Source of the DNA: an uncultured Lachnospiraceae bacterium
GTDB taxonomy: Bacteria; Bacillota; Clostridia; Lachnospirales; Lachnospiraceae
Direction of reading: 5' to 3'
Length of the DNA stretch: 51,515 nucleotides
NCBI GenBank assembly: GCA_946538525.1
Contig: CAMNGU010000006.1
Coordinates: forward strand, 1-51,515
Below are positions 9,307 through 18,593 of this stretch, in pieces; position 1 is the stretch's first letter; every line of letters starts with the position of its first letter. The translations under genes were made by a program, and so were the position numbers. The notes under the pieces were generated by a model. It did no database searches. It saw only the letters and a program-made list of their open reading frames with translations, and was not told the DNA's origin.

Positions 9307-10971
9307 TTATTTATTAAAAAGTGTAGAAAAAATGCCGCGCCCAAGACTTGCGCCAATATTTCCCCCAAGTGTCTTTCCAAACTTACCGAACTTTCCGCCT
9401 ACAGTTTTTCCAACCTCACGGCCAACAGTACCGGTAATTGTATTTCCAACAGACTTTGCTGCACGCTTCTTTGCAGCTTCTTCCTTTTCTTTCTCTCGCT
9501 GAGCAGCCTTTGCTTCGGCCTCTGCTTTCTTAGCAGCGTCTCTTTCAGCCTTTTCAGCAGCTCTGGCAGCTTCCTTCTCCTCTTTCTCACGCTGCTTCTC
9601 AGCTTCCTTCGCTTCTTTCTCTCGCTGTTTCTCAGCTTCTGCGTCCTCCTTAGCCTTTGCCTGAGCCTGAGCCTCTTCTATTCCTCTTCTCTCAAGGAAC
9701 TCAAATGCTGAATCAGGATCAACCGCCTCTGCATATTTGCTATAGCAGATACTTGACTTAATCAGTGTATCCCTCTGGCTATCTGAGATAGAACCAAAAT
9801 TTGACTGTGGAGGAAGAATATATGTCTTCTCTGCCATAGAAGGAATACCATCTTCTCCAAGGAAAGATACAACCGCTTCACCTGTTCCAAGAGAAAGAAT
9901 TGTTTCATATGTATTAAATGCCGGATTCTCTCTAAATGATTCTGCAGCAGCCTTAACTGCTTTCTGATCAGATGGAGTATAAGCATGAAGACCATGCTCT
10001 ATCTTGTTTCCAAGCTGAGCAAGAACCCCATCCGGAATATCTCTAGGATTCTGTGTACAGAAGTAAACTCCCACACCTTTAGATCTTATAAGTTTTACAA
10101 CCTGCTCGATTTTTTCCAGAAGAGCCTTTGGTGCATCCTTAAATAAAAGATGAGCTTCATCAAAGAAGAAAACCATCTTTGGCTTATCCATATCACCAAC
10201 TTCAGGAAGTCTCTCAAAAAGTTCTGAAAGCAGATAAAGTAAAAATGTTGAATATAGTTTCGTATTATTGATAAGGCTTGAGCTATCAAGGATATTGATC
10301 ATGCCCTTTCCCATATCACCAAAACTAAAGAAATCCATAATATTAACAGCCGGTTCACCGAAGAACTTATCGCCACCAGCAACCTCCAGGGCCACAAGAG
10401 CTCTAACGATAGCAGCTATAGACTGAGGACTCATTTTACCGTACTGAGCCTCAAATTCTGAATTATGCTCTGATACATAGTTGAGCATAGCTTTAAGATC
10501 TTTTGTATCTATAAGAAGCAGATTATTATCATCTGCAATTTTGAACACTATTGATAAAATGTCAGACTGAAGATCATTCAGTTCCATAAGACGAGCAAGA
10601 AGTAGAGGTCCTATCTCTGTAATGGTTGTTCTAAGTGTTACGCCCTTATCACCATATATATCCCACAGAGTCACTGGATATCCTTTAAATCCAAATCCAG
10701 CTTCTGCCAGACCAAATCGCTGAATTCTGTTTTGCATATTCTCACTGTCTTCTCCAGGCATTGAAAGACCTGCAATGTCCCCCTTAACATCTGCCATGAA
10801 TACAGGTACGCCCATATCTGAAAAACTCTCAGCTAGAACCTTGAGAGTTACAGTCTTGCCAGTACCAGTTGCTCCAGCAACCAGTCCGTGACGATTTGCC
10901 ATCTTAGGAAGCAGACAAATCTTCTCACCTGCATCATTAATTCCAACCCATAATTTACTTTCGTTATACAT
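9307..10971 (-). CDS. HerA-like ATPase, DUF853 (YjgR) family
   Basis: A 554-residue cytoplasmic P-loop ATPase of the DUF853/HerA-like family. Walker A GATGTGKT is at residues 33-40, FMADVKGDIAGL follows at about 58-69, and Walker B plus Glu appear in MVFFFDEAHLL near 270. FCTQNPRDIPDGVLAQLG is typical of this family. Residues ~430-515 are a long charged coiled coil rich in Ala, Lys and Glu. The last 40 residues are Gly-rich with repeated GKTVGG/GKFGK-like steps, a tail seen in many DUF853 proteins. The physiological role of the family is unclear. The start follows GAGGAGG, and the gene heads a run of three short-spaced genes. Confidence 0.88.
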   Translation of the reverse strand: MYNESKLWVGINDAGEKICLLPKMANRHGLVAGATGTGKTVTLKVLAESFSDMGVPVFMADVKGDIAGLSMPGEDSENMQNRIQRFGLAEAGFGFKGYPVTLWDIYGDKGVTLRTTITEIGPLLLARLMELNDLQSDILSIVFKIADDNNLLLIDTKDLKAMLNYVSEHNSEFEAQYGKMSPQSIAAIVRALVALEVAGGDKFFGEPAVNIMDFFSFGDMGKGMINILDSSSLINNTKLYSTFLLYLLSELFERLPEVGDMDKPKMVFFFDEAHLLFKDAPKALLEKIEQVVKLIRSKGVGVYFCTQNPRDIPDGVLAQLGNKIEHGLHAYTPSDQKAVKAAAESFRENPAFNTYETILSLGTGEAVVSFLGEDGIPSMAEKTYILPPQSNFGSISDSQRDTLIKSSICYSKYAEAVDPDSAFEFLERRGIEEAQAQAKAKEDAEAEKQREKEAKEAEKQREKEEKEAARAAEKAERDAAKKAEAEAKAAQREKEKEEAAKKRAAKSVGNTITGTVGREVGKTVGGKFGKFGKTLGGNIGASLGRGIFSTLFNK

Positions 10972-11000
10972 AGTAACCTCCTCATATGCAAGCTATGTTG

Positions 11001-11225
11001 CTAATTCTTTCTAGGTTTCTTAGCCCCAAACTGTTGACGCCTACGCAGAAATTCATATTGCGTAAGTATCTTGTCACTTTCTTCGCCTTCACCAGGTTCT
11101 ATCTCCATTGTATCCCTGTTATAGCGAAGTAACCTCCCACAGTAGTGACAATGCCCAGGGGGCAGACTTATATCAATCCTTAAACTGGCTTTACAGTCTG
11201 GACATATAATATCAACCAATTCCAT
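11001..11225 (-). CDS. Small zinc-ribbon protein
   Basis: A 74-residue protein with two CxxC knuckles, CPDC at residues 9-12 and CHYC at about 26-29, the pattern of a structural zinc ribbon. The rest is charged and shows no catalytic motif, signal peptide or membrane segment. The start follows TGAGGAAAAC. It lies 29 bases upstream of the HerA-like ATPase on the same strand and may be its partner, though nothing in the sequence proves that. Confidence 0.65.
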   Translation of the reverse strand: MELVDIICPDCKASLRIDISLPPGHCHYCGRLLRYNRDTMEIEPGEGEESDKILTQYEFLRRRQQFGAKKPRKN

Positions 11226-11282
11226 GTTGTTTTCCTCATATAATATCTATAACTATTTTGATTTTATTTATATTTAAATATC

Positions 11283-11888
11283 TCAGATAATCTCTCGAGA
11301 CTTCAACTCTTCCATAAGGTCATCATATCCCTTAAAAAGAATTGCCTGCATTCCATAGGAATTACCTGCATCCACATTTACCTGCCTATCATCAACGAAA
11401 ATGCATTCTGTAAGCTTTATACCAAAACGACTTTCCAATAAACGGTAGATTGGTTCATCTGGTTTAGTCACCTTTTCATAACCAGAAATGATATGCCCAT
11501 CTGTTAGTGGTAAAAATTTAAACTTAGGCCAATGCATTTCTGCTGTTTCTATAGGATAATTTGATAAGATATAAACTCCATAGCCTTTATCTTTTAACAT
11601 CTGCACAAGAGGTACAGCATAGTCAAATTCTCTAACAATATCATCAATATTATCCCAGAATTTAATAACTTCTTCTTTATATTGTGGGTACATTTTTGTA
11701 AATGTTTCTACTGCTTCAGCATTGGTTTTGACACCCAGATCAAGTTCATGCCAGAACTCAGTTTCCACCATATTCTTAGCAAGTAGTTCAACTAAATCCT
11801 CATCAAAACCCAGATCACGCATGTAGTCTCTATAGCGAAATGCTACCAACACTTCCCCTACATCAAATACTATATTTTTTATTGCCAT
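11283..11888 (-). CDS. HAD-superfamily hydrolase
   Basis: A ~201-residue HAD phosphatase-like protein. The nucleophile motif FDVGEVL (Asp at residue 7) is of the FDxGxVL type found in the YihX/epoxide-hydrolase-N-terminal branch. YILSNYP supplies motif II, KPDEPIY motif III and IFVDDRQVNV motif IV. The start at 11888 (MAIKN) was chosen because a GAGGAAAA site precedes it; a 12-codon longer frame has no ribosome binding site and starts in upstream AT-rich DNA. The substrate is unknown. Confidence 0.82.
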   Translation of the reverse strand: MAIKNIVFDVGEVLVAFRYRDYMRDLGFDEDLVELLAKNMVETEFWHELDLGVKTNAEAVETFTKMYPQYKEEVIKFWDNIDDIVREFDYAVPLVQMLKDKGYGVYILSNYPIETAEMHWPKFKFLPLTDGHIISGYEKVTKPDEPIYRLLESRFGIKLTECIFVDDRQVNVDAGNSYGMQAILFKGYDDLMEELKSREII

Positions 11889-11972
11889 TTTTAATTTTTC
11901 CTCACATTTTTTACATAAGAACATACATATAAAATTTTACTATTATTACAGCAAAGTGTCAAAAAAAAATGC

Positions 11973-12137
11973 AAAATAAAAGGTGCCGATAACTCAGCAC
12001 CTTTTATTTCACACTATTCATTAAGATCAAAAAGAAAGATCAAAAGTTTGATTGGTTTTCTTTGAACTTGTACACATGTTATCATAGAAAATCCAGTATG
12101 TGTTTAAGAAATCGTAAAAAAGTTTTGAACAAATTGT
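11973..12137. repeat. Direct repeat copy A (~165 bp)
   Basis: Nearly the same sequence occurs at 12867-13019, flanking the small membrane-protein gene between them. Copy A has an 11-base insertion relative to copy B and a few substitutions. It holds a terminator-like hairpin and a second stem built on ACACAT/ATGTGT. Its last base touches the stop codon of the gene at 12137. Confidence 0.9.
11978..12005 (-). terminator. Hairpin AAAAGGTGC / GCACCTTTT
   Basis: Perfect 9-base arms with a 10-base loop, bordered by A-runs and T-runs on both sides, so it can terminate in either direction. Here it follows the minus-strand gene ending at 12137. Confidence 0.75.
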
Positions 12138-12766
12138 TAATAATTTATCTGTGACTTCTTATATTCAGTCGAAACCTTAATCGCTAAAAATATAAGTAAT
12201 CCTCCAACAATTAAACAAGCGAATCCAAATATCAAACCAAGTGCTCTGTTTGAATCACCCGTTATTGCCATTAATCTAACTTTAGTATCATCATCTATTA
12301 TTTTTTCTTTAATCAATAAGTCTGTGTACTCTTTATAATACTTTTCCAGCTTTTTATTTTTGATTTTATCTAAAGTGCCAATACAGGTATATGAACTACT
12401 GGATTTTCCAGTTTTTGACAATGTATCATCAGTTATTTTCTCCAGTAATTCCAGATCAGCTTCTTTTGATGAGCTAACTTCAATAATAATGGTTGAATCA
12501 TCATCTAATTGAACAACATAATATTCATCATCCCCTAATTTTACAGATATTCTATCTGCAAAATTACCGTAACACTTATTTATCTTTAAGGTAACCATCT
12601 CCTTTTCCGGTAATTCTGCACTTGCTAAATTCTTACCATCCATAAACTCATTTAAATTTGTTGTATTTCCATAAAATAAATAATTCGCACTTGGAATAAG
12701 GGTACCACAACCAAAAATCAAAAGGACTATACCCCATAAATATAAATTGTAAATAGCTTTTTTCAT
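12137..12766 (-). CDS. Small membrane protein of unknown function
   Basis: A 209-residue protein with one membrane segment at each end (about residues 8-30 and 173-196) and a mostly soluble, charged middle. The topology suggests an extracytoplasmic domain anchored at both ends. I do not recognise the family. The start follows AAAGGAGAGA. It is alone between two ~150-bp direct repeats, has no operon partner, and its base composition is more AT-rich than the neighbouring signalling genes, which fits an inserted or duplicated unit. Confidence 0.75.
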   Translation of the reverse strand: MKKAIYNLYLWGIVLLIFGCGTLIPSANYLFYGNTTNLNEFMDGKNLASAELPEKEMVTLKINKCYGNFADRISVKLGDDEYYVVQLDDDSTIIIEVSSSKEADLELLEKITDDTLSKTGKSSSSYTCIGTLDKIKNKKLEKYYKEYTDLLIKEKIIDDDTKVRLMAITGDSNRALGLIFGFACLIVGGLLIFLAIKVSTEYKKSQINY

Positions 12767-12866
12767 AAGTCTCTCCTTTTCAAGTAATTTTCAAGTAATT
12801 TTCAAGCAATACTCCAGCAGTAATCAAATAATCATCAATTTATTATATCTTAATATCTTATCAGAC

Positions 12867-13019
12867 AAAATAAAAGGTGCCGATAACTCAGCACCTTTTA
12901 TTTCACACTATTCATTAAGATCAAAAGTTTGATTGGTTTTTCTTTGAACTTGTACACATACTATCATAGAAAATCTAGTATGTGTTTAAGAAATCGTAAA
13001 AAAGTTTTGAACAAATTGT
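12867..13019. repeat. Direct repeat copy B (~153 bp)
   Basis: Matches 11973-12137 over its full length apart from an 11-base gap and scattered substitutions. The internal stem is perfect here (ACACATACTA / TAGTATGTGT). In copy A two of these pairs become G-U and U-G on the plus strand, so pairing is kept on that strand only. It lies upstream of the gene starting at 12766. Confidence 0.9.
12872..12899. terminator. Second copy of the AAAAGGTGC / GCACCTTTT hairpin
   Basis: Identical stem to the hairpin at 11978-12005, with flanking A and T runs. It lies ~105 bases upstream of the membrane-protein start, so it may insulate that gene from upstream transcription. Confidence 0.65.
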
Positions 13020-13043
13020 AAACATTTTGATTTCAATATAAAA

Positions 13044-13074
13044 GAGCCGGTTCACTACCCCAATGAACCGGCTC
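13044..13074 (-). terminator. Terminator hairpin GAGCCGGTTCA / TGAACCGGCTC
   Basis: Perfect 11-base arms with a 9-base loop, followed on the minus strand by CTTTTATATT. It is one of several stacked hairpins in the ~550-base gene-free stretch 12767-13321. That stretch also holds repeat copy B, a short AGCTGCA/TGCAGCT palindrome near 13107-13121, and a possible gene fragment. Confidence 0.7.
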
Positions 13075-13170
13075 CCATATATATAAGCCTTCTCCAAAAA
13101 TATGCAAGCTGCAATGCAGCTAATAATCTTATATATTTAATTAATTTAGTTAGACGCAGGTATCACACCT

Positions 13171-13260
13171 TTACATAGTTGCATCTTTCATATCATTTGC
13201 CACGCTCTCATCAAGCTTAATAGCCTTATGAAATTCTAACACCCTTTGTCCAACATATGT
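13171..13260 (-). pseudogene. Possible C-terminal gene fragment
   Basis: An open stretch ending in TAA encodes a protein-like tail reading VGQRVLEFHKAIKLDE and ending SVANDMKDATM. No start codon or ribosome binding site precedes it, and the hairpin at 13272-13309 cuts it off from the upstream gene. It looks like the end of a lost gene; the family is not recognised. Confidence 0.3.
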
Positions 13261-13271
13261 CCAACAAAAAC

Positions 13272-13309
13272 AATAAGCTTTGAAAATTTAATACTTTTCA
13301 AAGCTTATT
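13272..13309 (-). terminator. Terminator after the EAL fusion gene
   Basis: Long inverted arms AATAAGCTTTGAAAA and TTTTCAAAGCTTATT (8-base loop) lie just 12 bases downstream of the stop of the 1111-residue gene. It has no long T-run, but the position fits an end-of-transcript structure. Confidence 0.65.
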
Positions 13310-13321
13310 AATATTTATTAT

Positions 13322-16300
13322 TTAAAACTTAAATACAATATCTCTTTCGATTTCCTCATCATTAACCATAATCTTACATCTACCATTTACAATGGTTATA
13401 TTTTCATCCTTCGCATAGGTTTCACGACCAATAGTATTATGCACCTTAATCCTGGTATCTACACCTACAAATGAAGCCACTGTATTATCCGTAAGTCCAC
13501 CAAAGGCCATTGCATTCTCACCTACATTATCAACTCTGAAGGACGCAATATTAATATCCAAATTTGATGCACCCTCAAGACTGCCCATGGCTGTACATGC
13601 ATCTGCATTAATATTCATATTGACCATAGAATTATATTCTTTAACTGATGCAGTATCCCCCTTCAGGGATCCAAGACCTGCAACCTCTCTACCATTTATA
13701 ATTCCTTTTATAGAACAATCGGACACACTAACATTTGCATTTTTTTCCATAGAACCAACACCAACAACTCTCGTTCCTGAAATATCAAGTTCCATTCCAC
13801 ACTTAGTTATTGATACATCTGACTCTTCGTATAGAGCACCCACTACAACACAATCAGTACTGTTTCCTTCAAGATTAAATGAGCCACCTTTTATATCAAT
13901 ATGTCCACCTAGTCCAGAACCGATAAATGTTCCTACAGTTCCATTTGCTGTAATAGTAACATTTCCTGATTCAAGGAAATGTAATCCACCATGTTTAGAC
14001 TCAGCATCATTTCCAATCCCATAAAAGTTTTGATTAGTAAGATTTATGGACAGATTACCATTTCCCTCTATGGAAAGATCTGCAGAGGAAGGAACTAAAA
14101 TACCAGTATTATTAAGAGTATTGTAACCCTTTATAATTATAGATACATCCGACTTCTCTCCCAACTCAATACATGGTCTATTCTTAATATTTGAGAAGCA
14201 AACATTTTCAAGTGTTATCCTTCCAGAATATTCCGGTTCAATCCTTAGATGCATATCTGTACTGAGGGAAGGCATTCCAATAATAGAAATATCATGATAT
14301 ATCATCTCAGCTTGACCAATGATGATATCAGTTACATTTTCCTTCATCAGATTGAGAAGCGAAACTCTGTTGGTCTTTCCAGCCACATATACGCGCTTTG
14401 TCTTTCCATCAGTCTTCTCCTGATGATAAAGCTTTATCTCGTTGATAATCTTCTCATCTATTCTGCCGACAAATTCAGGCTTAGGTTTACCTGTATAAAA
14501 GCCCTGAATAAGATCCGCCCCAAGAAGTATAACGGTTCTAAGTTCTTCAGATGTTTCAACACCCTCAGCAAGGGCCATAACATTATTGCTGTGGCAGAAA
14601 TCAATTATCTCTCTAACAAAATGCTGCTTCTGCGGTTTATTTTGAATTTCACTAAGAAGAGATCTGTCAATCTTAACATAGTTCGGCATATATCTCAGCA
14701 GATTACTGATATTGGAATAACCTGTGCCATAATCATCAACCGCTATCTCAAGATCCAGACTTCCAAAGAATTCCTTAAGTCTATTCAGATCTTCTTCCCC
14801 CAGCTCAGCCTCTTCAGTAAGCTCTACAACCACCCTGTCATGATTAGCTCTAAGTTTTCTGGTAATCTCGTCCAGATCTGCCACTTTTATTCCAGGAATA
14901 CTGTTGATGAATATTTTGGCGTCACCAATCTCTTCTTGTTTTTCTGAAATGATATCAAGAACATTATTAAATGTCTCACTCTCAATTTCTGGGAATTTAT
15001 CCAGCATACTTGCATACTTCAGGATAACAAGTGGAGAAACTTTCTTTCTTGTCTTGGATCTCATAAGTGCCTCGTAGGAATAAATATGTCCATCAACCGC
15101 ACTTACTATTGGCTGAAAATGGTATGTAAAGAGATTTCCAGCAATGATTTCCTTGACAAGATCATATTCCTCTTTTTCTTCAAGAGAGAAATTCTCGTAA
15201 ATATCTTCGTATTTATCATATTTATATGTTTTAGCAATATTTAGTTCATCATTAAGACCAGTGGCGATCATATTCTTGCGAAGATTTTCAAAACCATAGG
15301 ACACAGCCTTAATCCAATTACGGCAGATCCCATCGTAGCACCGAGGAACATTTCCATAACTTACTACTGCATAGCCAAAACATGTATCCTCAAAAAATAC
15401 AGGTAGGAAGAAGAATGCTCTAGGATCCTTTCTATATGTTGTCAGTTCAGGAAGCATTTCACTGGTATCAAATGTATCCTCAAGACTGACCTTATCTTCC
15501 AAATGGCTACGACTATATTTGACGGCATGAATCATCTTATCGGGATAGCCCTCATTTCTAAGAAGCCTTTTATTGGTCATATCGCTAATGTCTTTAGATA
15601 GACAGAGATCAAAACTATCTGCCCCCTTAATCTGATAGGCATAGGAATATACCGTTCCGACAAAATCCATCAAGTCACTTTGAATCATAAGATTCTCAAA
15701 GAGCATATTGTTGACAGAGCCAAATCCCTCTTCGTAGATTTCCGTTGCCCACTCATCTCTTCTAAGCTTATAACCGAAGTCTTTCATCTTATCACAGCCA
15801 CAGGTTTCTCCATATATGATCTCAGCCTCAGCGGTAAAATCACAAAGCATCCTTCCAGCTTTTATATCTTCAAGAGCATCAACACAGTATCTGCCCAGTT
15901 CAAAAGCCGGAGCAATGTAAGATGTTAATATCTTAGGACTTGTCTGTCCCTCTTCATTGGAATCACATCCCACAACAATAAGATCATCCGGAACTTTGAA
16001 ACCTTTTTCTTCAAGTGTTTTACAAACACCAATAGCCATCTGATCATTTGCACAGATTATTGCTTCAGGCAGTTTCTCTCCCGATGACAAAAGATCCTCT
16101 ATACACTGTTCACCACTAAGATACCAGAAGTCACCTTCTATAATCCTGTTGGCCGGAACCTCAAGTCCATGATTCTTCATGGATTCCAAGAACGCTTTAC
16201 ATCTCTGAATCGAGTGACGATGTTTCTTCTTACCAGTCAGAAAAGCTATATCCTTCACACCATGATCCTCAATAAGATGATCCGTTAGCTTAAGCACTGG

Positions 16301-16657
16301 AGTATAGCAATCAATAAAAATCGACTTATAGTATTTACTGGTAATATCCACCACCAAAACAGGTCCGGTATAGGTCTCATTTAGCCTCTTCTCTATATCT
16401 TCCGCAACCCCAGGTGTCTGAATTGTATCCTTAAGAATTAAAACACCATCAAAAAAATCAGGATTAAACAGAGAGAAAATGTTTGATTCACCCATTTCTC
16501 TATCCGTCGTATCCTGATATTTTTTATACATAGAAAAAACGCAAACATCCTTACCACAATTAAATGCTTGCTTTGTAAACCCTGTTATAAAACGGGTTGG
16601 AAAACTTTCATCGGCCTGTCCGACTAAAAGAGCAAGCCGTTTCCTCTTTTTTGCCAT
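13322..16657 (-). CDS. LacI-type sensor / EAL phosphodiesterase / beta-helix fusion
   Basis: A 1111-residue protein with no signal peptide or membrane segment, so probably cytoplasmic. Residues ~8-290 resemble the ligand-binding domain of LacI/GalR regulators (LALLVGQADESFPTRF, ICANDQMAIGVCKTL, VVGCDSNE) but without the N-terminal DNA-binding helix. Residues ~300-470 are a linker or GAF-like region. An EAL domain spans ~505-745 with YEALMR, VELTEE, VDDYGTGYS, KIDRSL, AEGVET and QGFYTGKP, so c-di-GMP hydrolysis is plausible. From ~805 to the end, short Gly/Asn-rich beta repeats (SIEGNGNLSI, ITANGTVG, DIKGGSFN) suggest a right-handed beta-helix. A sugar-like ligand may control c-di-GMP breakdown; this is inference. 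Confidence 0.85.
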   Translation of the reverse strand: MAKKRKRLALLVGQADESFPTRFITGFTKQAFNCGKDVCVFSMYKKYQDTTDREMGESNIFSLFNPDFFDGVLILKDTIQTPGVAEDIEKRLNETYTGPVLVVDITSKYYKSIFIDCYTPVLKLTDHLIEDHGVKDIAFLTGKKKHRHSIQRCKAFLESMKNHGLEVPANRIIEGDFWYLSGEQCIEDLLSSGEKLPEAIICANDQMAIGVCKTLEEKGFKVPDDLIVVGCDSNEEGQTSPKILTSYIAPAFELGRYCVDALEDIKAGRMLCDFTAEAEIIYGETCGCDKMKDFGYKLRRDEWATEIYEEGFGSVNNMLFENLMIQSDLMDFVGTVYSYAYQIKGADSFDLCLSKDISDMTNKRLLRNEGYPDKMIHAVKYSRSHLEDKVSLEDTFDTSEMLPELTTYRKDPRAFFFLPVFFEDTCFGYAVVSYGNVPRCYDGICRNWIKAVSYGFENLRKNMIATGLNDELNIAKTYKYDKYEDIYENFSLEEKEEYDLVKEIIAGNLFTYHFQPIVSAVDGHIYSYEALMRSKTRKKVSPLVILKYASMLDKFPEIESETFNNVLDIISEKQEEIGDAKIFINSIPGIKVADLDEITRKLRANHDRVVVELTEEAELGEEDLNRLKEFFGSLDLEIAVDDYGTGYSNISNLLRYMPNYVKIDRSLLSEIQNKPQKQHFVREIIDFCHSNNVMALAEGVETSEELRTVILLGADLIQGFYTGKPKPEFVGRIDEKIINEIKLYHQEKTDGKTKRVYVAGKTNRVSLLNLMKENVTDIIIGQAEMIYHDISIIGMPSLSTDMHLRIEPEYSGRITLENVCFSNIKNRPCIELGEKSDVSIIIKGYNTLNNTGILVPSSADLSIEGNGNLSINLTNQNFYGIGNDAESKHGGLHFLESGNVTITANGTVGTFIGSGLGGHIDIKGGSFNLEGNSTDCVVVGALYEESDVSITKCGMELDISGTRVVGVGSMEKNANVSVSDCSIKGIINGREVAGLGSLKGDTASVKEYNSMVNMNINADACTAMGSLEGASNLDINIASFRVDNVGENAMAFGGLTDNTVASFVGVDTRIKVHNTIGRETYAKDENITIVNGRCKIMVNDEEIERDIVFKF

Positions 16658-16826
16658 AGCACACCCTCGCTAAGTTTTTTACCCCCTTAACCACTTTGAT
16701 AGTATTATAACATATTTCTATACAATAATAAAATTTATAGATAAACATTTTTATACAATTGACACATTTGTCAATCAAAATGAAACACTAAGCTTCTATA
16801 TTCCCGCATCTTTCTTTACATCTTTA

Positions 16827-16855
16827 TTGTTATAAAAAAGCTATTATGATATATT
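16827..16855 (+). promoter_or_regulatory. Sigma-A-type promoter for the receiver-EAL gene
   Basis: TTGTTA (16827-16832) is followed after 17 bases by TATATT (16850-16855), with TG just ahead of the -10 element. It lies ~38 bases upstream of the start at 16893, in the divergent space between the two EAL genes. Confidence 0.5.
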
Positions 16856-16892
16856 ATTTTATATGGGGTTAGTATAAAAAGGAGAAGTGTTT

Positions 16893-18572
16893 ATGAATAA
16901 TTTCAAGGGGTTAAATGGACTCAAAAGACATATCCTGGTTGTCGATGATGATATGATAAACCGGGAAATCCTATCTAATATTCTACTTAGTGAATACGAG
17001 GTTCATACTGCAGAGAATGGACAAGAAGCGCTGGACATTCTAAAGGCCGGCGATTGCAGCTTCTCTCTTATTCTCGTGGATCTTCTGATGCCTGTTATGG
17101 ACGGCTTCGAATTTATCAAAATTCTTAAAGATGACGATTCACTTCGTTCAATTCCTATAATCGTTATGACATCCGAAAAGGACGCAGAGGTACGCTCTAT
17201 CAAGCTTGGTGCTGCAGATTTCATTACCAAGCCTTACGATATGCCCGATGTAATCCTGGCAAGATGTGAAAGAATCATCGAGCTTCAGGAAGGTAAGAAC
17301 ATAATTCACGACACTGAGCTGGATCATCTCACCGGACTCTATTCCAGAGAATATTTCATCGAATATATAAATCAAGTTGAAAAATATAAAGCGGACCGAA
17401 AGGTTGATATCCTGGATATCAATATTGATCATTTCCATCTTCTAAATGAGCTTTATGGCCGTAAAGAGGGAAATAATGCACTTATCCGCATCGGTAACAT
17501 TTTGCTAGATTTCTTTAATAATGAACCTGGAATAGCCTGTCGTACAAATGCTGATAATTTCATCATCTACTGCGAACATAGAGATGATCACTCCAAGATT
17601 CTGGACCTTCTCATCGATGGACTTTCTGACGCTTCCATGTTCCATAAGATCAGACTGAGAATGGGTGTTTACTGTGACGCTGACAAGTCACTTCTTGTTG
17701 AGAATTGGCTGGATAGAGCCAAGACTGCCTGTGACAAAATTCGCGGTGACTATAGCAAGAATATTGAATACTACAGCAACGAATTCTACGAGAAGTCCAA
17801 ATATCAGGAGAAGCTGATAAATGATATCGATGACGCCATAAAAAATAGAGATCTTATAGTCTTCTATCAGCCAAAATATAATATCAAAGGGGATGAACCA
17901 ACTCTCAGAAGTGCCGAAGCACTTATTAGATGGAAACATCCTGAACTTGGTATGATAAGTCCAGGAGATTTCATTCCACTATTTGAAAGTAATGGACTTA
18001 TCCAGAAACTGGACCAGTATGTATGGGAAGAAGCCGCTAAACAGGTGGGCATATGGAAGAAAGAATATGGTGTCTCTGTTCCTGTTTCAGTGAATGTCTC
18101 AAGAATGGATATCTACTTCCCTGAGCTCAAGGAAAACTTCGTTAGATTACTTAACGAAAACGGTCTGGATTCCCACGAACTTATGCTGGAGATAACAGAA
18201 TCAGCCTACTCCGAAAATGCCGAAGAACTCATTTCCATAGTAGAAAAACTTAGAGCTGAGGGATTCCTTATTGAAATGGATGACTTCGGTTCTGGATATT
18301 CTTCGCTGAATATGATCACCTCTATCCCTATCGATGCACTTAAACTTGATATGAAGTTTGTGCGGAACATGGAGAAGGATGATAAGAGCATGAAGCTAGT
18401 GGAACTGGTTCTTGATATCGCTGACTTCCTGCAGGTTCCTGTTATTGCTGAGGGGGTTGAAACCGAAAACCAGTTGAAGCTTTTAAAGAAACGAGGATGC
18501 GATATCATTCAGGGCTACTACTTCTCCAAGCCAGTTAGCGCTGATGAGTTTGTGAAGTTCTTTGATAAATAA
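16893..18572 (+). CDS. Response regulator with degenerate GGDEF and intact EAL domain
   Basis: A ~559-residue soluble protein. The receiver has VVDDD near residues 16-20, the phospho-Asp in LVDLLMPVMDG, and TKPYD near 115. The GGDEF domain is degenerate: the signature position reads NADNF, so it probably cannot make c-di-GMP but may bind GTP. The EAL domain looks complete: EALIRW, NVSRMD, EITES, DDFGSGYSS, KLDMKF, AEGVET and QGYYFSKP, so it should hydrolyse c-di-GMP. The ATG at 16893 was preferred over the GTG six bases upstream because AAAAGGAG is then properly spaced. It is followed 21 bases later by an HPt gene, suggesting it is wired into a phosphorelay. Confidence 0.93.
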   Translation: MNNFKGLNGLKRHILVVDDDMINREILSNILLSEYEVHTAENGQEALDILKAGDCSFSLILVDLLMPVMDGFEFIKILKDDDSLRSIPIIVMTSEKDAEVRSIKLGAADFITKPYDMPDVILARCERIIELQEGKNIIHDTELDHLTGLYSREYFIEYINQVEKYKADRKVDILDINIDHFHLLNELYGRKEGNNALIRIGNILLDFFNNEPGIACRTNADNFIIYCEHRDDHSKILDLLIDGLSDASMFHKIRLRMGVYCDADKSLLVENWLDRAKTACDKIRGDYSKNIEYYSNEFYEKSKYQEKLINDIDDAIKNRDLIVFYQPKYNIKGDEPTLRSAEALIRWKHPELGMISPGDFIPLFESNGLIQKLDQYVWEEAAKQVGIWKKEYGVSVPVSVNVSRMDIYFPELKENFVRLLNENGLDSHELMLEITESAYSENAEELISIVEKLRAEGFLIEMDDFGSGYSSLNMITSIPIDALKLDMKFVRNMEKDDKSMKLVELVLDIADFLQVPVIAEGVETENQLKLLKKRGCDIIQGYYFSKPVSADEFVKFFDK

Positions 18573-18593
18573 AATATTAAGTGAGGAATTAAT

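Noticed and set aside
9301-9711. Plus-strand hydrophobic Ser/Leu-rich frame opposite the HerA-like gene
   Set aside because: Antisense of the Ala/Lys/Glu coiled coil; composition is an artefact of that repeat.
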